This document shows positions 1 through 7,910 of a DNA stretch of 64,000 bases, in pieces. The notes beneath the pieces are model-generated. The model had not been told where the DNA came from, searched no databases, and saw only the letters and a program-made list of their open reading frames with translations. The DNA lies in assembly GCF_028471945.1 (NCBI RefSeq), contig NZ_CP110128.1, forward strand, positions 1,848,501-1,912,500, given 5' to 3'. Numbering within the stretch: position 1 is the first letter of the stretch; each line of letters opens with the position of its first letter. The stretch is from Pseudomonas sp. WJP1 (GTDB lineage: Bacteria; Pseudomonadota; Gammaproteobacteria; Pseudomonadales; Pseudomonadaceae). The translations under genes and the position numbers were made by a program.

Positions 1-1
1 C

Positions 2-283
2 CTGCAGCGCCTGGATCAACCGAGTATTTCCACCCTCGCCGAGGCCATGGGCCTGGATCGCAGCACCCTGGGGCGCAATTTGCGGGTGCTGGAAGGTGAA
101 GGTCTGGTGACGCTGGTCGAAGGTGAAGACATGCGCAATCGCATCGTCGTGTTGACCGAGGCGGGCGCCGAGCGTCTGAAAGCCGCCTTGCCGGCCTGGG
201 AAGCGGCGCAACAGCGATTGGTCGATCGCCTGGGCGCGGAAAAGCGTGAGACCTTATTGAAATTGCTGGACGAACTGGCCTGA
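2..283 (+). CDS. MarR-family transcriptional regulator, 5' truncated
   Basis: The reading frame is open from the window edge; about 93 C-terminal residues are visible and the true start lies upstream. The segment STLAEAMGLDRSTLGRNL followed by LRVLEGEGLV is the recognition helix and start of the wing of a MarR winged helix (DNA binding, usually ligand-relieved repression). The C-terminal helix that would form the dimer interface runs to the stop. The next gene, 52 bp downstream on the same strand, is an MFS transporter, and a perfect 16-bp palindrome lies between them. Regulation of that transporter is therefore the likely job, though this is inference from context. Confidence 0.85.
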   Translation: MQRLDQPSISTLAEAMGLDRSTLGRNLRVLEGEGLVTLVEGEDMRNRIVVLTEAGAERLKAALPAWEAAQQRLVDRLGAEKRETLLKLLDELA

Positions 284-304
284 GGCCGGTTTTTTCGATT
301 TTAA

Positions 305-320
305 GCGGGTATATACCCGC
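305..320. promoter_or_regulatory. Perfect 16-bp palindrome, candidate MarR operator
   Basis: GCGGGTATATACCCGC is a perfect palindrome lying 22 bp after the marR stop and just before the MFS ribosome binding site. Its size and symmetry fit a MarR dimer site. It could also act in the transcript as a hairpin, but there is no loop in a perfect 16-mer, so a DNA operator is preferred. Confidence 0.45.
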
Positions 321-335
321 ATGTGGAGAACAAAA

Positions 336-1544
336 ATGACCTCGATGTGGCGTACGTGCGGTTGGGTTTTGCTGGGAAGTGCGCTGATCCTGGCGTTGTC
401 CCTGGGGGTGCGACACGGCTTCGGGCTGTTCCTGGCGCCGATGAGCGCCGAGTTCGGCTGGGGGCGTGAGGTCTTCGCCTTCGCCATCGCCCTGCAGAAC
501 CTGATCTGGGGCCTGGCGCAACCCTTCACCGGTGCCCTGGCCGACCGCTTTGGCGCGGCGAAAGTGGTGCTGGTGGGCGGTGTCCTGTACGCGGCGGGTT
601 TGGTGTGCATGGGGCTTTCCGACTCGGCGGTGACCTTGTCCCTGAGCGCCGGCCTGCTGATCGGCATCGGCCTGTCCGGCACGTCCTTCTCGGTGATCCT
701 CGGCGTGGTCGGCCGCGCGGTGCCGCCGGAAAAACGCAGCATGGGCATGGGTATCGCCAGCGCGGCCGGTTCGTTCGGCCAGTTCGCCATGCTGCCCGGC
801 ACGCTCGGTTTGATCGGCTGGCTCGGCTGGTCAGCGGCGTTGCTGGCGCTGGGACTGCTGGTGGCGCTGATAGTGCCGCTGGTGGGCATGCTCAAGGACA
901 AGCCGCTGCCGGTCATGGGCCACGAACAGACCCTCTCCGAAGCACTGCACGAGGCCTGCTCCCATTCGGGATTCTGGCTGCTGGCGTTCGGCTTTTTTGT
1001 CTGTGGCTTCCAGGTGGTGTTCATTGGCGTGCACCTGCCGGCCTACCTGGTGGATCAACATCTGCCGGCGACGGTGGGCACCACGGTGCTGGCGCTGATC
1101 GGCCTGTTCAACATCTTCGGCACCTACACTGCCGGCTGGCTCGGTGGACGCATGTCCAAGCCGCGTTTGTTGACTGGCCTGTACTTGTTGCGAGCCGTGG
1201 TGATCGCACTGTTCCTGTGGGCGCCGGTGACGACGACCAGCGCCTACCTGTTCGGCATGGCTATGGGGTTCCTGTGGTTGTCGACCGTTCCCTTGACCAA
1301 CGGCACCGTGGCCACCTTGTTCGGCGTACGAAACCTGTCCATGCTCGGTGGGATTGTTTTCCTGTTTCACCAGCTCGGGTCGTTTCTCGGTGGCTGGCTG
1401 GGCGGGGTGGTGTATGACCGGACCGGGAGCTACAACTTGATCTGGCAGGTGGCGATTCTCTTGAGCCTGATGGCTGCGGCCCTGAACTGGCCCGTGCGTG
1501 AGCGGCCGGTGGCGCGCCTGCAAAGCCAGATGAGTGCGACATGA
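336..1544 (+). CDS. MFS transporter
   Basis: A 402-residue major facilitator superfamily protein with about 12 hydrophobic segments, in the inner membrane. The loop after the second segment (GALADRFGAAKVV, roughly residues 65-77) is the MFS A-motif. The substrate cannot be read from sequence; pairing with a MarR regulator suggests export of a small toxic or signalling compound. The ATG at 336 is chosen because GGAG at 325-328 is spaced seven bases from it; an in-frame ATG at 321 precedes that site. The stop overlaps the start of a small ORF (ATGA), implying translational coupling. Confidence 0.85.
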   Translation: MTSMWRTCGWVLLGSALILALSLGVRHGFGLFLAPMSAEFGWGREVFAFAIALQNLIWGLAQPFTGALADRFGAAKVVLVGGVLYAAGLVCMGLSDSAVTLSLSAGLLIGIGLSGTSFSVILGVVGRAVPPEKRSMGMGIASAAGSFGQFAMLPGTLGLIGWLGWSAALLALGLLVALIVPLVGMLKDKPLPVMGHEQTLSEALHEACSHSGFWLLAFGFFVCGFQVVFIGVHLPAYLVDQHLPATVGTTVLALIGLFNIFGTYTAGWLGGRMSKPRLLTGLYLLRAVVIALFLWAPVTTTSAYLFGMAMGFLWLSTVPLTNGTVATLFGVRNLSMLGGIVFLFHQLGSFLGGWLGGVVYDRTGSYNLIWQVAILLSLMAAALNWPVRERPVARLQSQMSAT

Positions 1545-1663
1545 ACAGCCTCTGGCCGCGGGTTTTGATCTTCGCTGCCTGTGCCTTGCTGCTGGCCGTT
1601 GCCTGGTGGGGCTGGCATCAGGGAGGCTTGGCGTTGATGCAGTTGGGCATGGGGGCGTGTTAA
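1541..1663 (+). CDS. Small membrane protein, 40 residues
   Basis: The ORF starts at an ATG that overlaps the MFS stop codon (ATGA) and encodes one hydrophobic segment (VLIFAACALLLAVAWWGW) followed by a short tail. The overlap, uninterrupted frame and transmembrane composition suggest a real coupled microprotein, perhaps an accessory subunit of the transporter. No family is recognised. Its shortness means it could also be spurious. Confidence 0.4.
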   Translation: MNSLWPRVLIFAACALLLAVAWWGWHQGGLALMQLGMGAC

Positions 1664-1748
1664 AGGGTGGCGTGCAGAAGGATGCTTGCTAGCAGCAAGT
1701 GAGGGCGAGTAACTTCAATCTCACACGAATTCTGAAGGAAGCACCGAT

Positions 1749-2315
1749 ATGCTGATGCGCTGGTTGGCGGTTCCCGCGTTACTGGTAGCGTTTACCGGAT
1801 TGGCCCAGGCGGCAGAGTGCCCGGCTCTGCTGCAAGGCTCGTTGCCCAAGTTGCGTGCCAATGAGTCCATCGATCTGTGCCAGCGTTTCGCCGGCAAGCC
1901 GCTGGTGGTGGTCAATACCGCCAGCTTCTGTGGGTTTGCCCCGCAGTTCAAAAGCCTTGAGGCGCTCAATCAGCGTTACAAGGCGCAGGGGCTGGAAGTG
2001 ATCGGTGTGCCGTCCAATGACTTCAAGCAGGAGTCCAAGGACGGCGCCGAGACAGCCAAAGTCTGCTACGTGAACTACGGCGTGACCTTCACCATGACCG
2101 AGCCGCAGAAAGTCCGTGGCGACGATGCAACGCACCTGTTCAAGGTGCTCGCCACACAGAGCAGCGCGCCGAAGTGGAATTTCTACAAGTACGTGGTCGA
2201 TCGCCAAGGCAAGGTGGTTGCCAGTTTCTCCAGCCTGACCAAGCCCGATGATCCTGAGTTCATTGAGGCGGTGGAGAAGGCCCTGGCTTCGCCACCATTG
2301 GCTTCCACGCCCTGA
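1749..2315 (+). CDS. Periplasmic glutathione peroxidase-like protein
   Basis: A 188-residue thioredoxin-fold peroxidase that would reduce hydroperoxides with thiol donors. A Sec signal peptide is visible, with likely cleavage after AQA near residue 21, placing it in the periplasm. The active-site segment [12 protein letters not shown] carries the peroxidatic Cys61, a cysteine rather than selenocysteine. [13 protein letters not shown] matches the family's WNF block. The usual FPCNQF motif reads GVPSNDF, so the canonical Gln of the tetrad is replaced and activity may differ from cytosolic enzymes. Start ATG has GAAGGAA about ten bases upstream. A terminator shared with the opposing fadL-like gene follows. 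Confidence 0.85.
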   Translation: MLMRWLAVPALLVAFTGLAQAAECPALLQGSLPKLRANESIDLCQRFAGKPLVVVNTASFCGFAPQFKSLEALNQRYKAQGLEVIGVPSNDFKQESKDGAETAKVCYVNYGVTFTMTEPQKVRGDDATHLFKVLATQSSAPKWNFYKYVVDRQGKVVASFSSLTKPDDPEFIEAVEKALASPPLASTP

Positions 2316-2365
2316 CCTATGGGATCGGGCTCGCTCGCGAAAAACCCAAAAAGCCCCGCGCTCTC

Positions 2366-2465
2366 TGTAGGAGCGAGCCTGCTCGCGATGGACTTGAGAG
2401 CGCCGCGGGGTGCCAGGCTTCACGCATTATCGTTGACGTCCATCGCGAGCAGGCTCGCTCCTACA
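2366..2465. repeat. REPIN (paired REP, GTAGGAGCGAGC type)
   Basis: TGTAGGAGCGAGCCTGCTCG at the left end is repeated in inverted orientation at the right end after a loop of about 44 bp. Each arm is itself a small palindrome (CGAGCctGCTCG). It sits between two convergent genes, the usual REPIN position. Confidence 0.85.
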
Positions 2466-2505
2466 AAAAAGCCCCGCGCTCTGCCGAAGATCGCGGGGCT
2501 TTTTT
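2465..2505. terminator. Bidirectional rho-independent terminator
   Basis: AAAAAAGCCCCGCG pairs with CGCGGGGCTTTTTT across a 13-base loop. The A and T runs on both sides let it serve both the peroxidase gene (+) and the FadL-like gene (-). Confidence 0.85.
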
Positions 2506-2543
2506 GATTCAGGCGGGGAGTCTTTCAGGCTCGCCCACTCTCA

Positions 2544-3815
2544 TCAGAAGCGGTAGGTAGCACCGACGCCGAAACCGTTTGCCCAGTTTTCGTACTTGGC
2601 GCTGTAGGTCTGGCGGTCGTTGTCATCGTTGACCTTGACCGACTCTTCACGCAGGTACGAGTACGCAACGTCGATGGTCAGGTCGTCGGTCGGGCTCCAG
2701 CCGGCGCCCAGGCTGAAAATCGTGCGATCGCCCGTCGGGATGCGCGGGGAGCGGTTTTCGTTGTTGGTTGGCGACTGGTCAACCGACAGGCCGGTACGCA
2801 GCACCCACTGTTTGTTCAGCTGGTAGGAAGCACCGATGGCGTGAGCCCAGGTGTCGTGCCAGTTCTGTTCTTCAGTAATGGTGCCGAACGCTGGGTTCAA
2901 GGCAGCGGGCACGCCACTGTTCTCGACGGTGATTTCTTTCAGGCGGCTCCAGCGAGTCCAGGTGCTGCCTGCGTAGAGGGTCCACTGGTCGTCCAGTTGA
3001 TGAGTAACCGAGAAGTCCACCGACTCAGGTGTGGTGATGTCCAGCGAAGCGTCGTACTTCTGGTTCGGGCTCTGGCGCAGGGCGGCGAGGCCGACGTAGT
3101 TGACCTTGGTGTCACCCTCGAGCTTGTACTTCACTTTCGAGTGATAGGTCAGGCCGACGCGAGTGGAGTCGGTGGCTTGCACCAGGATACCAATGTTGTA
3201 GCCCAGCGCAGTGTCATCACCCTTGATTTTGACTTCACCGTCCGGTGCGGCCGGGTTGCGGCTCAGCGACAGATTCGATTCCAGCTTGCCGTCGATGCGG
3301 TTGATGGTTGGACCAAAACCGATCGACACCTTGTCGTTGAAGGCGTAGCTGACGGTTGGCTGCAGGGTCACGATCGTGACTTCACTCTTGCTGCCGAAGT
3401 AACGGCCGGCGAAGCCGTTCTCGTAGTCGGTCACCAGGCCGAAAGGAGCGTAGACGCCGAAACCGACTGCCCACTGGTCATCGAGTGGCTTGACGTAGTA
3501 ACCCATGGGCACGCCCATGAAAGGGACCATGTCGCCCTTGTTGGTGCCACCATTCGAAGAGCTGGCATCACTGATGTCAGCGTGTGCGTCAATGAATGCA
3601 ACGCCACCGGTCACTTGTTCGCGCTTGAGGCGAGACATGCCGGCAGGGTTGCCAAAAACGGTGGATGCGTCGTCGGCAGAAGAAGATCGCCCGGCAAAAC
3701 CTGTCCCCATCCCGCTGATGCTTTGTTCGTTGAGGGCAAAACCACTTGCGAAGAGTTGGGTGGATGCCAAGGCAACGGCGAGGCTAATGGTGGTTTTGAG
3801 CATTACTTTTTTCAT
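2544..3815 (-). CDS. OmpP1/FadL-family outer membrane transporter
   Basis: A 423-residue outer membrane beta-barrel of the FadL/TodX family, which takes up long-chain fatty acids and other hydrophobic molecules. It has a signal peptide (cleavage near LFA-SGF, residue 23), the N-terminal hatch sequence FALNEQSISGMGTGFAG, the NPAG motif around residues 57-60 and a terminal aromatic residue (YRF) for barrel assembly. The start has AGGAG eight bases upstream. It is transcribed alone and ends at the shared terminator. The exact substrate is unknown; it may not be the main housekeeping FadL. Confidence 0.9.
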   Translation of the reverse strand: MKKVMLKTTISLAVALASTQLFASGFALNEQSISGMGTGFAGRSSSADDASTVFGNPAGMSRLKREQVTGGVAFIDAHADISDASSSNGGTNKGDMVPFMGVPMGYYVKPLDDQWAVGFGVYAPFGLVTDYENGFAGRYFGSKSEVTIVTLQPTVSYAFNDKVSIGFGPTINRIDGKLESNLSLSRNPAAPDGEVKIKGDDTALGYNIGILVQATDSTRVGLTYHSKVKYKLEGDTKVNYVGLAALRQSPNQKYDASLDITTPESVDFSVTHQLDDQWTLYAGSTWTRWSRLKEITVENSGVPAALNPAFGTITEEQNWHDTWAHAIGASYQLNKQWVLRTGLSVDQSPTNNENRSPRIPTGDRTIFSLGAGWSPTDDLTIDVAYSYLREESVKVNDDNDRQTYSAKYENWANGFGVGATYRF

Positions 3816-3961
3816 TATTAGAACTCCTGGTGATCACCGGGGCGAAAATTACCAACATTTTCGTCCCAGCGCCATAGGCTGTAATGCTTGATTTAGAGCG
3901 GTTTTGTAGGACAATCCGACCAGATTCGCTGCCAGTTGCGCGATCTTTGGATCCAGGGGTT

Positions 3962-4444
3962 TCAGCAGGCGACCAGATTCATCGGTGCAACACAGGTTTG
4001 CCAGGCGCAGGTGAAGTCTCTCAGGCGTCCCTGGGGCTGGAAAGTCTGGCGCCAGATGCGGGCCATGCCCAGCAGGTCGTCTGCTTCGGGGAGGGGGGTG
4101 TTCTGTTCTTCGACCAGCAGCCAGGCGATGGCAGTGGCGTAACGCAGGTTGACGGTCAATTCCAGGTGCGGCCCACTGAGGAATGCATGTTGGCTGGCCA
4201 GGCCACGTACCAGGCTTGCGCGTTCCGGATCGAGCGCCAGGTAATGGTCCCAAAGTGCCTGGTGGCGGGGTTCGGCGATTCGGTAGAGGCCGTGTCCACG
4301 GCGGTCATGCAGGGCGGAACCAAGGGCTGACTGGCTGGCGGCGATGCCTAGCAGCAGGGATTCGGCGGTTGTGCTATGGCATCCAAGGTAGATCAAGGTC
4401 GGACGGATCACATAGCGGCACAGTTCGCTGGCAGCGATACCCAT
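3962..4444 (-). CDS. Conserved hypothetical protein, 160 residues
   Basis: I do not recognise a named family. The protein is soluble and largely helical (IAASELCRYVIRPTLIYLG at the N-terminus, LELTVNLRYATAIAWLLVEE in the middle), which suggests an all-helical cytoplasmic protein. GAGG five bases before the ATG supports the start. It is divergent in position but co-directional with the porin gene downstream. Oddly, after its stop a second minus-strand frame stays open to 3849 and reads plausibly (LDPKIAQLAANLVGLSYK), so a late frameshift or alternative C-terminus cannot be excluded. Confidence 0.65.
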   Translation of the reverse strand: MGIAASELCRYVIRPTLIYLGCHSTTAESLLLGIAASQSALGSALHDRRGHGLYRIAEPRHQALWDHYLALDPERASLVRGLASQHAFLSGPHLELTVNLRYATAIAWLLVEEQNTPLPEADDLLGMARIWRQTFQPQGRLRDFTCAWQTCVAPMNLVAC

Positions 4445-4655
4445 AAAACCCTCGATACATCAATTTGGCGACGAACCTGAAAGGCTTTGGCAGCGGTGAA
4501 TCGACTCAGGCTCGTCGGAAGCGGATCAACCCGCTTGAGTTGAAGTCTAGTGTCATATTCACCGCGTAAAGGTCTGTTTTTAAAATATTTCTGCCGGCGA
4601 GTTATAAACCTTATATCTATCCGTGCTTAGTCATCGTGAAACCTCGGGCAACAAA

Positions 4656-4680
4656 AAGCCCCGCTTTTCGGGCGGGGCTT
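4656..4680 (-). terminator. Rho-independent terminator of the 76-residue gene
   Basis: On the minus strand the sequence reads AAGCCCCGCCCGAAAAGCGG then GGCTTTTTG: a GC-rich stem followed by T residues, about 25 bases after the stop at 4706. Confidence 0.75.
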
Positions 4681-4705
4681 CTGGTGTTTCAGGTGTGCTG
4701 GCGTT

Positions 4706-4936
4706 TCAGGCGACCAGGGCCTGACGCGTACGCTCGATCACCGCCTGCAGCGGCTCGGCGCTGGAGTACTGGTCGGGGTACAGGCGTTCGCTGTGACGGG
4801 CGATGCCGTGTTCGTTGACCAGGGTGAAGCTGAAACAGCCTTTGCGAGCGGCCATGATCAGGCAGTTCATCGGTGCAAAAGCGTTGGTAAGGGTGCGGAT
4901 AGCATCCTGGGTGTGGATTTGAGTAGACATAGTCAT
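4706..4936 (-). CDS. Conserved small hypothetical protein, 76 residues
   Basis: A short soluble protein (MTMSTQIHTQDAIRTLTNAF onward) without signal peptide or membrane segment. It contains two cysteines (MNCLIMAARKGCFSF). The family function is unknown to me. AGGAA seven bases upstream of the first ATG favours that start over the second ATG two codons later. It is monocistronic with its own terminator, which supports a real gene. Confidence 0.65.
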   Translation of the reverse strand: MTMSTQIHTQDAIRTLTNAFAPMNCLIMAARKGCFSFTLVNEHGIARHSERLYPDQYSSAEPLQAVIERTRQALVA

Positions 4937-5874
4937 TGGGTGTTCCTACAAGCGACACGGATAAGAGCCGTGCAAAATTAAAACGTTCCAGTAACGACGA
5001 CCACCGTTGGTCGAACGAAGAACCCGACTGGAACAAAGCAGCCAGTTTGAAGCGCTGATAATTGGCGCGCTTGGGCTGGCAGGTAGGTACTTAGGAGGGC
5101 AGGCAGCACATCAAGGGCAAAGGTTCTGGGCCCGGGGTGAAGATCCTGATCAATTTGCAGGCTGGTTCGGTCAGAGTAAGTGAGCCTGGCAACACCCTTT
5201 GCTTTCGATTCAAAGGCTGTGTTGGCGCAAGATTTACCTGGAAACCATCGAGGTGGCCGATCCCGCTTTTTCGGTAGCGGCTTCCTGTGGGAAGGCTGCG
5301 CCGGGGGGATTTGTTCGACCAGAATTGACTTTCAGCTTGGTACTAACGCCGCGGATACTAACGGATTGAACAGGCAAAGGGAAGCGCGCTGGCAAAAAAA
5401 TCTGGATGGTCGCTTGGCTTCATCCTTCGGCGTTTGCTGGTCGAGGCCTGGAAACTGTTCGGTCATCGCGCGCAATCCGACCGGCGGTCATCGCTAAAAG
5501 CTGCCTGGAGCGCGGGTTTGCCGGGGGGTTATCCCCAGCAATCAAGAAAAATGCGCCGAAAAAACGCAGTCATATAACTGTCCCGAAGGTAGTTGTGCAC
5601 ATTAGTTGCGCGGACTGTCACCGCGCTGTCATCCAGCCTTCAAACGCAGTGGGTGCCTGTAACCAAAATTTAAGTCAATGAAAAATATCGTCTTTTTTAA
5701 CTGGTGAAAAAATCGTCAGTTTGACTGCAGGCCCCATTCCATAAGCCTTTGCGCGAGTTCAATGGCGGTTGTCCACTGAGTTATCCACAGCTTCTGTGGA
5801 TTGTCCCGAGCGCTTGCTCTAGGACGGGCGTGCCGGGTTTTTTTCGGCTTTACCTGTAAGAAAAAGAGAGTAGA
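4937..5874. other. Long intergenic region without a convincing gene
   Basis: About 0.94 kb lacks a frame I can defend. An open stretch with no start codon (about 5357-5575, +) reads SGWSLGFILRRLLVEAWKLF and may be a gene relic. AT-rich DNA lies at about 5670-5720, followed by a DnaA-box-like site. No tRNA or recognised small RNA was seen; an unrecognised small RNA or long leader is possible. Confidence 0.4.
5781..5800. promoter_or_regulatory. DnaA-box-like sequence in an inverted repeat
   Basis: TTATCCACAG at 5781-5790 matches the DnaA-box consensus TTATCCACA, and TCCACAGCTTCTGTGGA makes an inverted repeat around it. With a single clear box this is not an origin; chance or a DnaA-titrating/regulated promoter are the alternatives. 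Confidence 0.35.
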
Positions 5875-6231
5875 GTGGCGCGCCTTCCGATCTGCCCACA
5901 GTGCTTTATGAAGTTTCGTACACCGCCTCCTTCCTCTTCCGTCAAATCGTCCACGGTTGCCTCACCCAAGCGCATTTCGATGCGGGTGGCCGAGTGGCTG
6001 CTGGATAGCCCGCGCCTGGGCGAAAACCCCAACGTCAAACACATCGCCGGACGTTTGCTCAAGCAACCGGCCCGTGAAGGCGTCGTCGCTGCGCAGAGCC
6101 GGCTGGGGCAACTGATGTGCCGTGAATGCGGCAATGCCCGGGATCGCCGGATTGGCCAGGATCTCTTGCGTCAGGCCGCGCGGGCAGGGGACGTGCGCGC
6201 GCAGCAGGAACTGGGCTTGCTCGAAGACTGA
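5875..6231 (+). CDS. Small Sel1-like repeat protein
   Basis: The C-terminal half carries helical pairs typical of Sel1/TPR-like repeats (KQPAREGVVAAQSRLGQLM and QAARAGDVRAQQELGLLED), so it is probably a protein-interaction scaffold in the cytoplasm. It has a CPQC pair near the N-terminus only if translation starts at the GTG at 5875 (purine-rich AAGAGAG upstream). The ATG at 5908 would give a 107-residue protein but lacks a clear ribosome binding site. It lies about 60 bp before rmuC on the same strand. Confidence 0.65.
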   Translation: MARLPICPQCFMKFRTPPPSSSVKSSTVASPKRISMRVAEWLLDSPRLGENPNVKHIAGRLLKQPAREGVVAAQSRLGQLMCRECGNARDRRIGQDLLRQAARAGDVRAQQELGLLED

Positions 6232-6292
6232 GCTGTCCAAGACCTGACGCCTTGGTTAACCTTCAGGCTTTATTTCAATGGCAGGAGTGGCT

Positions 6293-7771
6293 ATGGCTAT
6301 GGACTTGACCAGCGCATTGCTGGGGCTGGCGGGCGCGGCCTTGCCGCTGCTGGTGTTGGCCTGGCAACTGCAACGTCGGGCGAGCGCCGCTCAGGCCCAG
6401 GCGTCGCTGCTGGAAGAGCGCCTGGCCACGGCACATCTGGCGCAGGATGGCCTGAATGCGCAGCTCGAGGCCTGTCGCGATGAAGTCGCTGATCTGGGTC
6501 AGGCCAACGCCGCCAAACAGGCGGACCTCGCCGCCGTGCGGCGTGAGGTCGAACTGCTGCAGATCGAGCGTGACGATGCCCGCGATGCGGCCCACGCCTG
6601 GAATATCGAACGCGCCGGCAAAGAAGCCGAACTGCGCCGCCTCGACGCCCAGGCCGCGTCCCTCAAGGCCGAGTTGCGCGAGCAACAGGAAAGCCATCAG
6701 CAGCGCCTCAACGACCTGCAGGGCTCGCGAGACGAACTGCGTGCGCAGTTCGCCGAGCTGGCGGGGAAAATCTTCGATGAGCGCGAGCAGCGTTTTGCCG
6801 AAACCAGCCAGCAGCGCCTGGGGCAGTTGCTCGATCCATTGAAGGAGCGCATCCAGTCTTTTGAAAAGCGCGTCGAGGAAAGCTATCAGGCCGAAGCCCG
6901 GGAGCGCTTCTCCCTGGCCAAGGAGTTGGAGCGCCTGCAACAGCTCAACCTGCGCCTGAGCGACGAGGCCACCAACCTGACCCGCGCCTTGAAAGGACAG
7001 AAAACCCAGGGCAACTGGGGCGAATTGATTCTGGAGCGCGTGCTTGAGCACGCGGGGCTTGAGAAGGGGCGCGAGTACCAGACCCAGGTCAATCTCAAGG
7101 GCCCGGACGGCGAGCGTTTCCAGCCGGACGTGATCATTTACCTGCCGGGCGACAAGCAGGTGGTGGTCGACTCCAAGGTCAGCCTGACGGCCTATCAGCA
7201 GTACGTGGCGGCCGAAGACGAAGCCATCGGCCAGATCGCCATCAAGCAGCACGTGCTGTCGTTGCGCAATCACGTCAAGGGCCTGGCCGGCAAGGACTAC
7301 AAACGTCTCGACGGCTTGCACAGCCTGGACTTCGTCCTGTTGTTCGTGCCGATCGAGGCGGCGTTTTCCGCCGCGTTGCAGGCAGAGCCCACGCTGTTCC
7401 AGGAAGCCTTCGACCGCAACATCGTGATCGTCAGCCCGACCACGCTGCTGGCGACCCTGCGAGTCATCGACAGCCTGTGGAAGCAGGAGCGGCAAAGCCA
7501 GAACGCCCGGGAAATCGCCGAGCGGGCCGGGTGGCTGTACGACAAGTTCGTGCTGTTCATCCAGGACCTGGACGAGGTCGGCAATCGCTTGCAGCAACTG
7601 GATAAGGCCTACAGCTCGGCGCGCAACAAGCTGACAGAAGGCCGCGGCAACCTGGTCAGCCGCAGCGAGCAGCTCAAGTTGCTGGGGGCACGGGCGAGCA
7701 AGAGCCTGCCAGCTGACTTGCTGGAGCGGGCGATGACGGATGTGGATGGGTTGGTCGAACTGCCGGAATAG
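6293..7771 (+). CDS. rmuC: DNA recombination protein RmuC
   Basis: A 492-residue RmuC-family protein, thought to limit DNA inversions between short inverted repeats. It has an N-terminal membrane segment (LLGLAGAALPLLVLAWQL), a long coiled coil (about residues 25-190) and a C-terminal nuclease-like domain in which PDVIIYLP and VVVDSKVSL carry the D...DSK core of a PD-(D/E)xK fold. AGGAG at 6283-6287 supports the ATG at 6293; ATGs at 6278 and 6299 are alternatives. The many palindromic REPINs in this genome make its presence apt, but that link is speculative. Confidence 0.93.
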   Translation: MAMDLTSALLGLAGAALPLLVLAWQLQRRASAAQAQASLLEERLATAHLAQDGLNAQLEACRDEVADLGQANAAKQADLAAVRREVELLQIERDDARDAAHAWNIERAGKEAELRRLDAQAASLKAELREQQESHQQRLNDLQGSRDELRAQFAELAGKIFDEREQRFAETSQQRLGQLLDPLKERIQSFEKRVEESYQAEARERFSLAKELERLQQLNLRLSDEATNLTRALKGQKTQGNWGELILERVLEHAGLEKGREYQTQVNLKGPDGERFQPDVIIYLPGDKQVVVDSKVSLTAYQQYVAAEDEAIGQIAIKQHVLSLRNHVKGLAGKDYKRLDGLHSLDFVLLFVPIEAAFSAALQAEPTLFQEAFDRNIVIVSPTTLLATLRVIDSLWKQERQSQNAREIAERAGWLYDKFVLFIQDLDEVGNRLQQLDKAYSSARNKLTEGRGNLVSRSEQLKLLGARASKSLPADLLERAMTDVDGLVELPE

Positions 7772-7781
7772 GCCAAAAAGC

Positions 7782-7876
7782 ATCGCGGGCGAGCCCGCTC
7801 CCACAGGGTTAAGGGTTGCTCACATAATATGCGTCCAACGCAAAACCTGTGGGAGCGGGCTTGCCCGCGAAGGCGT
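7782..7876. repeat. REPIN (GTGGGAGCGGGC type)
   Basis: CGCGGGCGAGCCCGCTCCCACAG on the left is mirrored by CTGTGGGAGCGGGCTTGCCCGCG (written here only in part: GTGGGAGCGGGCTTGCCCG) on the right. It lies between convergent rmuC and the sensor kinase gene. Confidence 0.8.
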
Positions 7877-7910
7877 CAGAGGCCATGGCACGGGATTAAA
7901 GCCAATAACA

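Noticed and set aside
2841..3821. 326-residue frame antisense to the FadL-like gene
   Set aside because: Shadow; the porin has signal peptide, NPAG motif and ribosome binding site.
5781..5800. Replication origin
   Set aside because: Only one clear DnaA box and no dnaA, dnaN or gidA nearby.
6275..7804. 509-residue frame antisense to rmuC
   Set aside because: Gln/Leu-rich shadow of the RmuC coiled coil.
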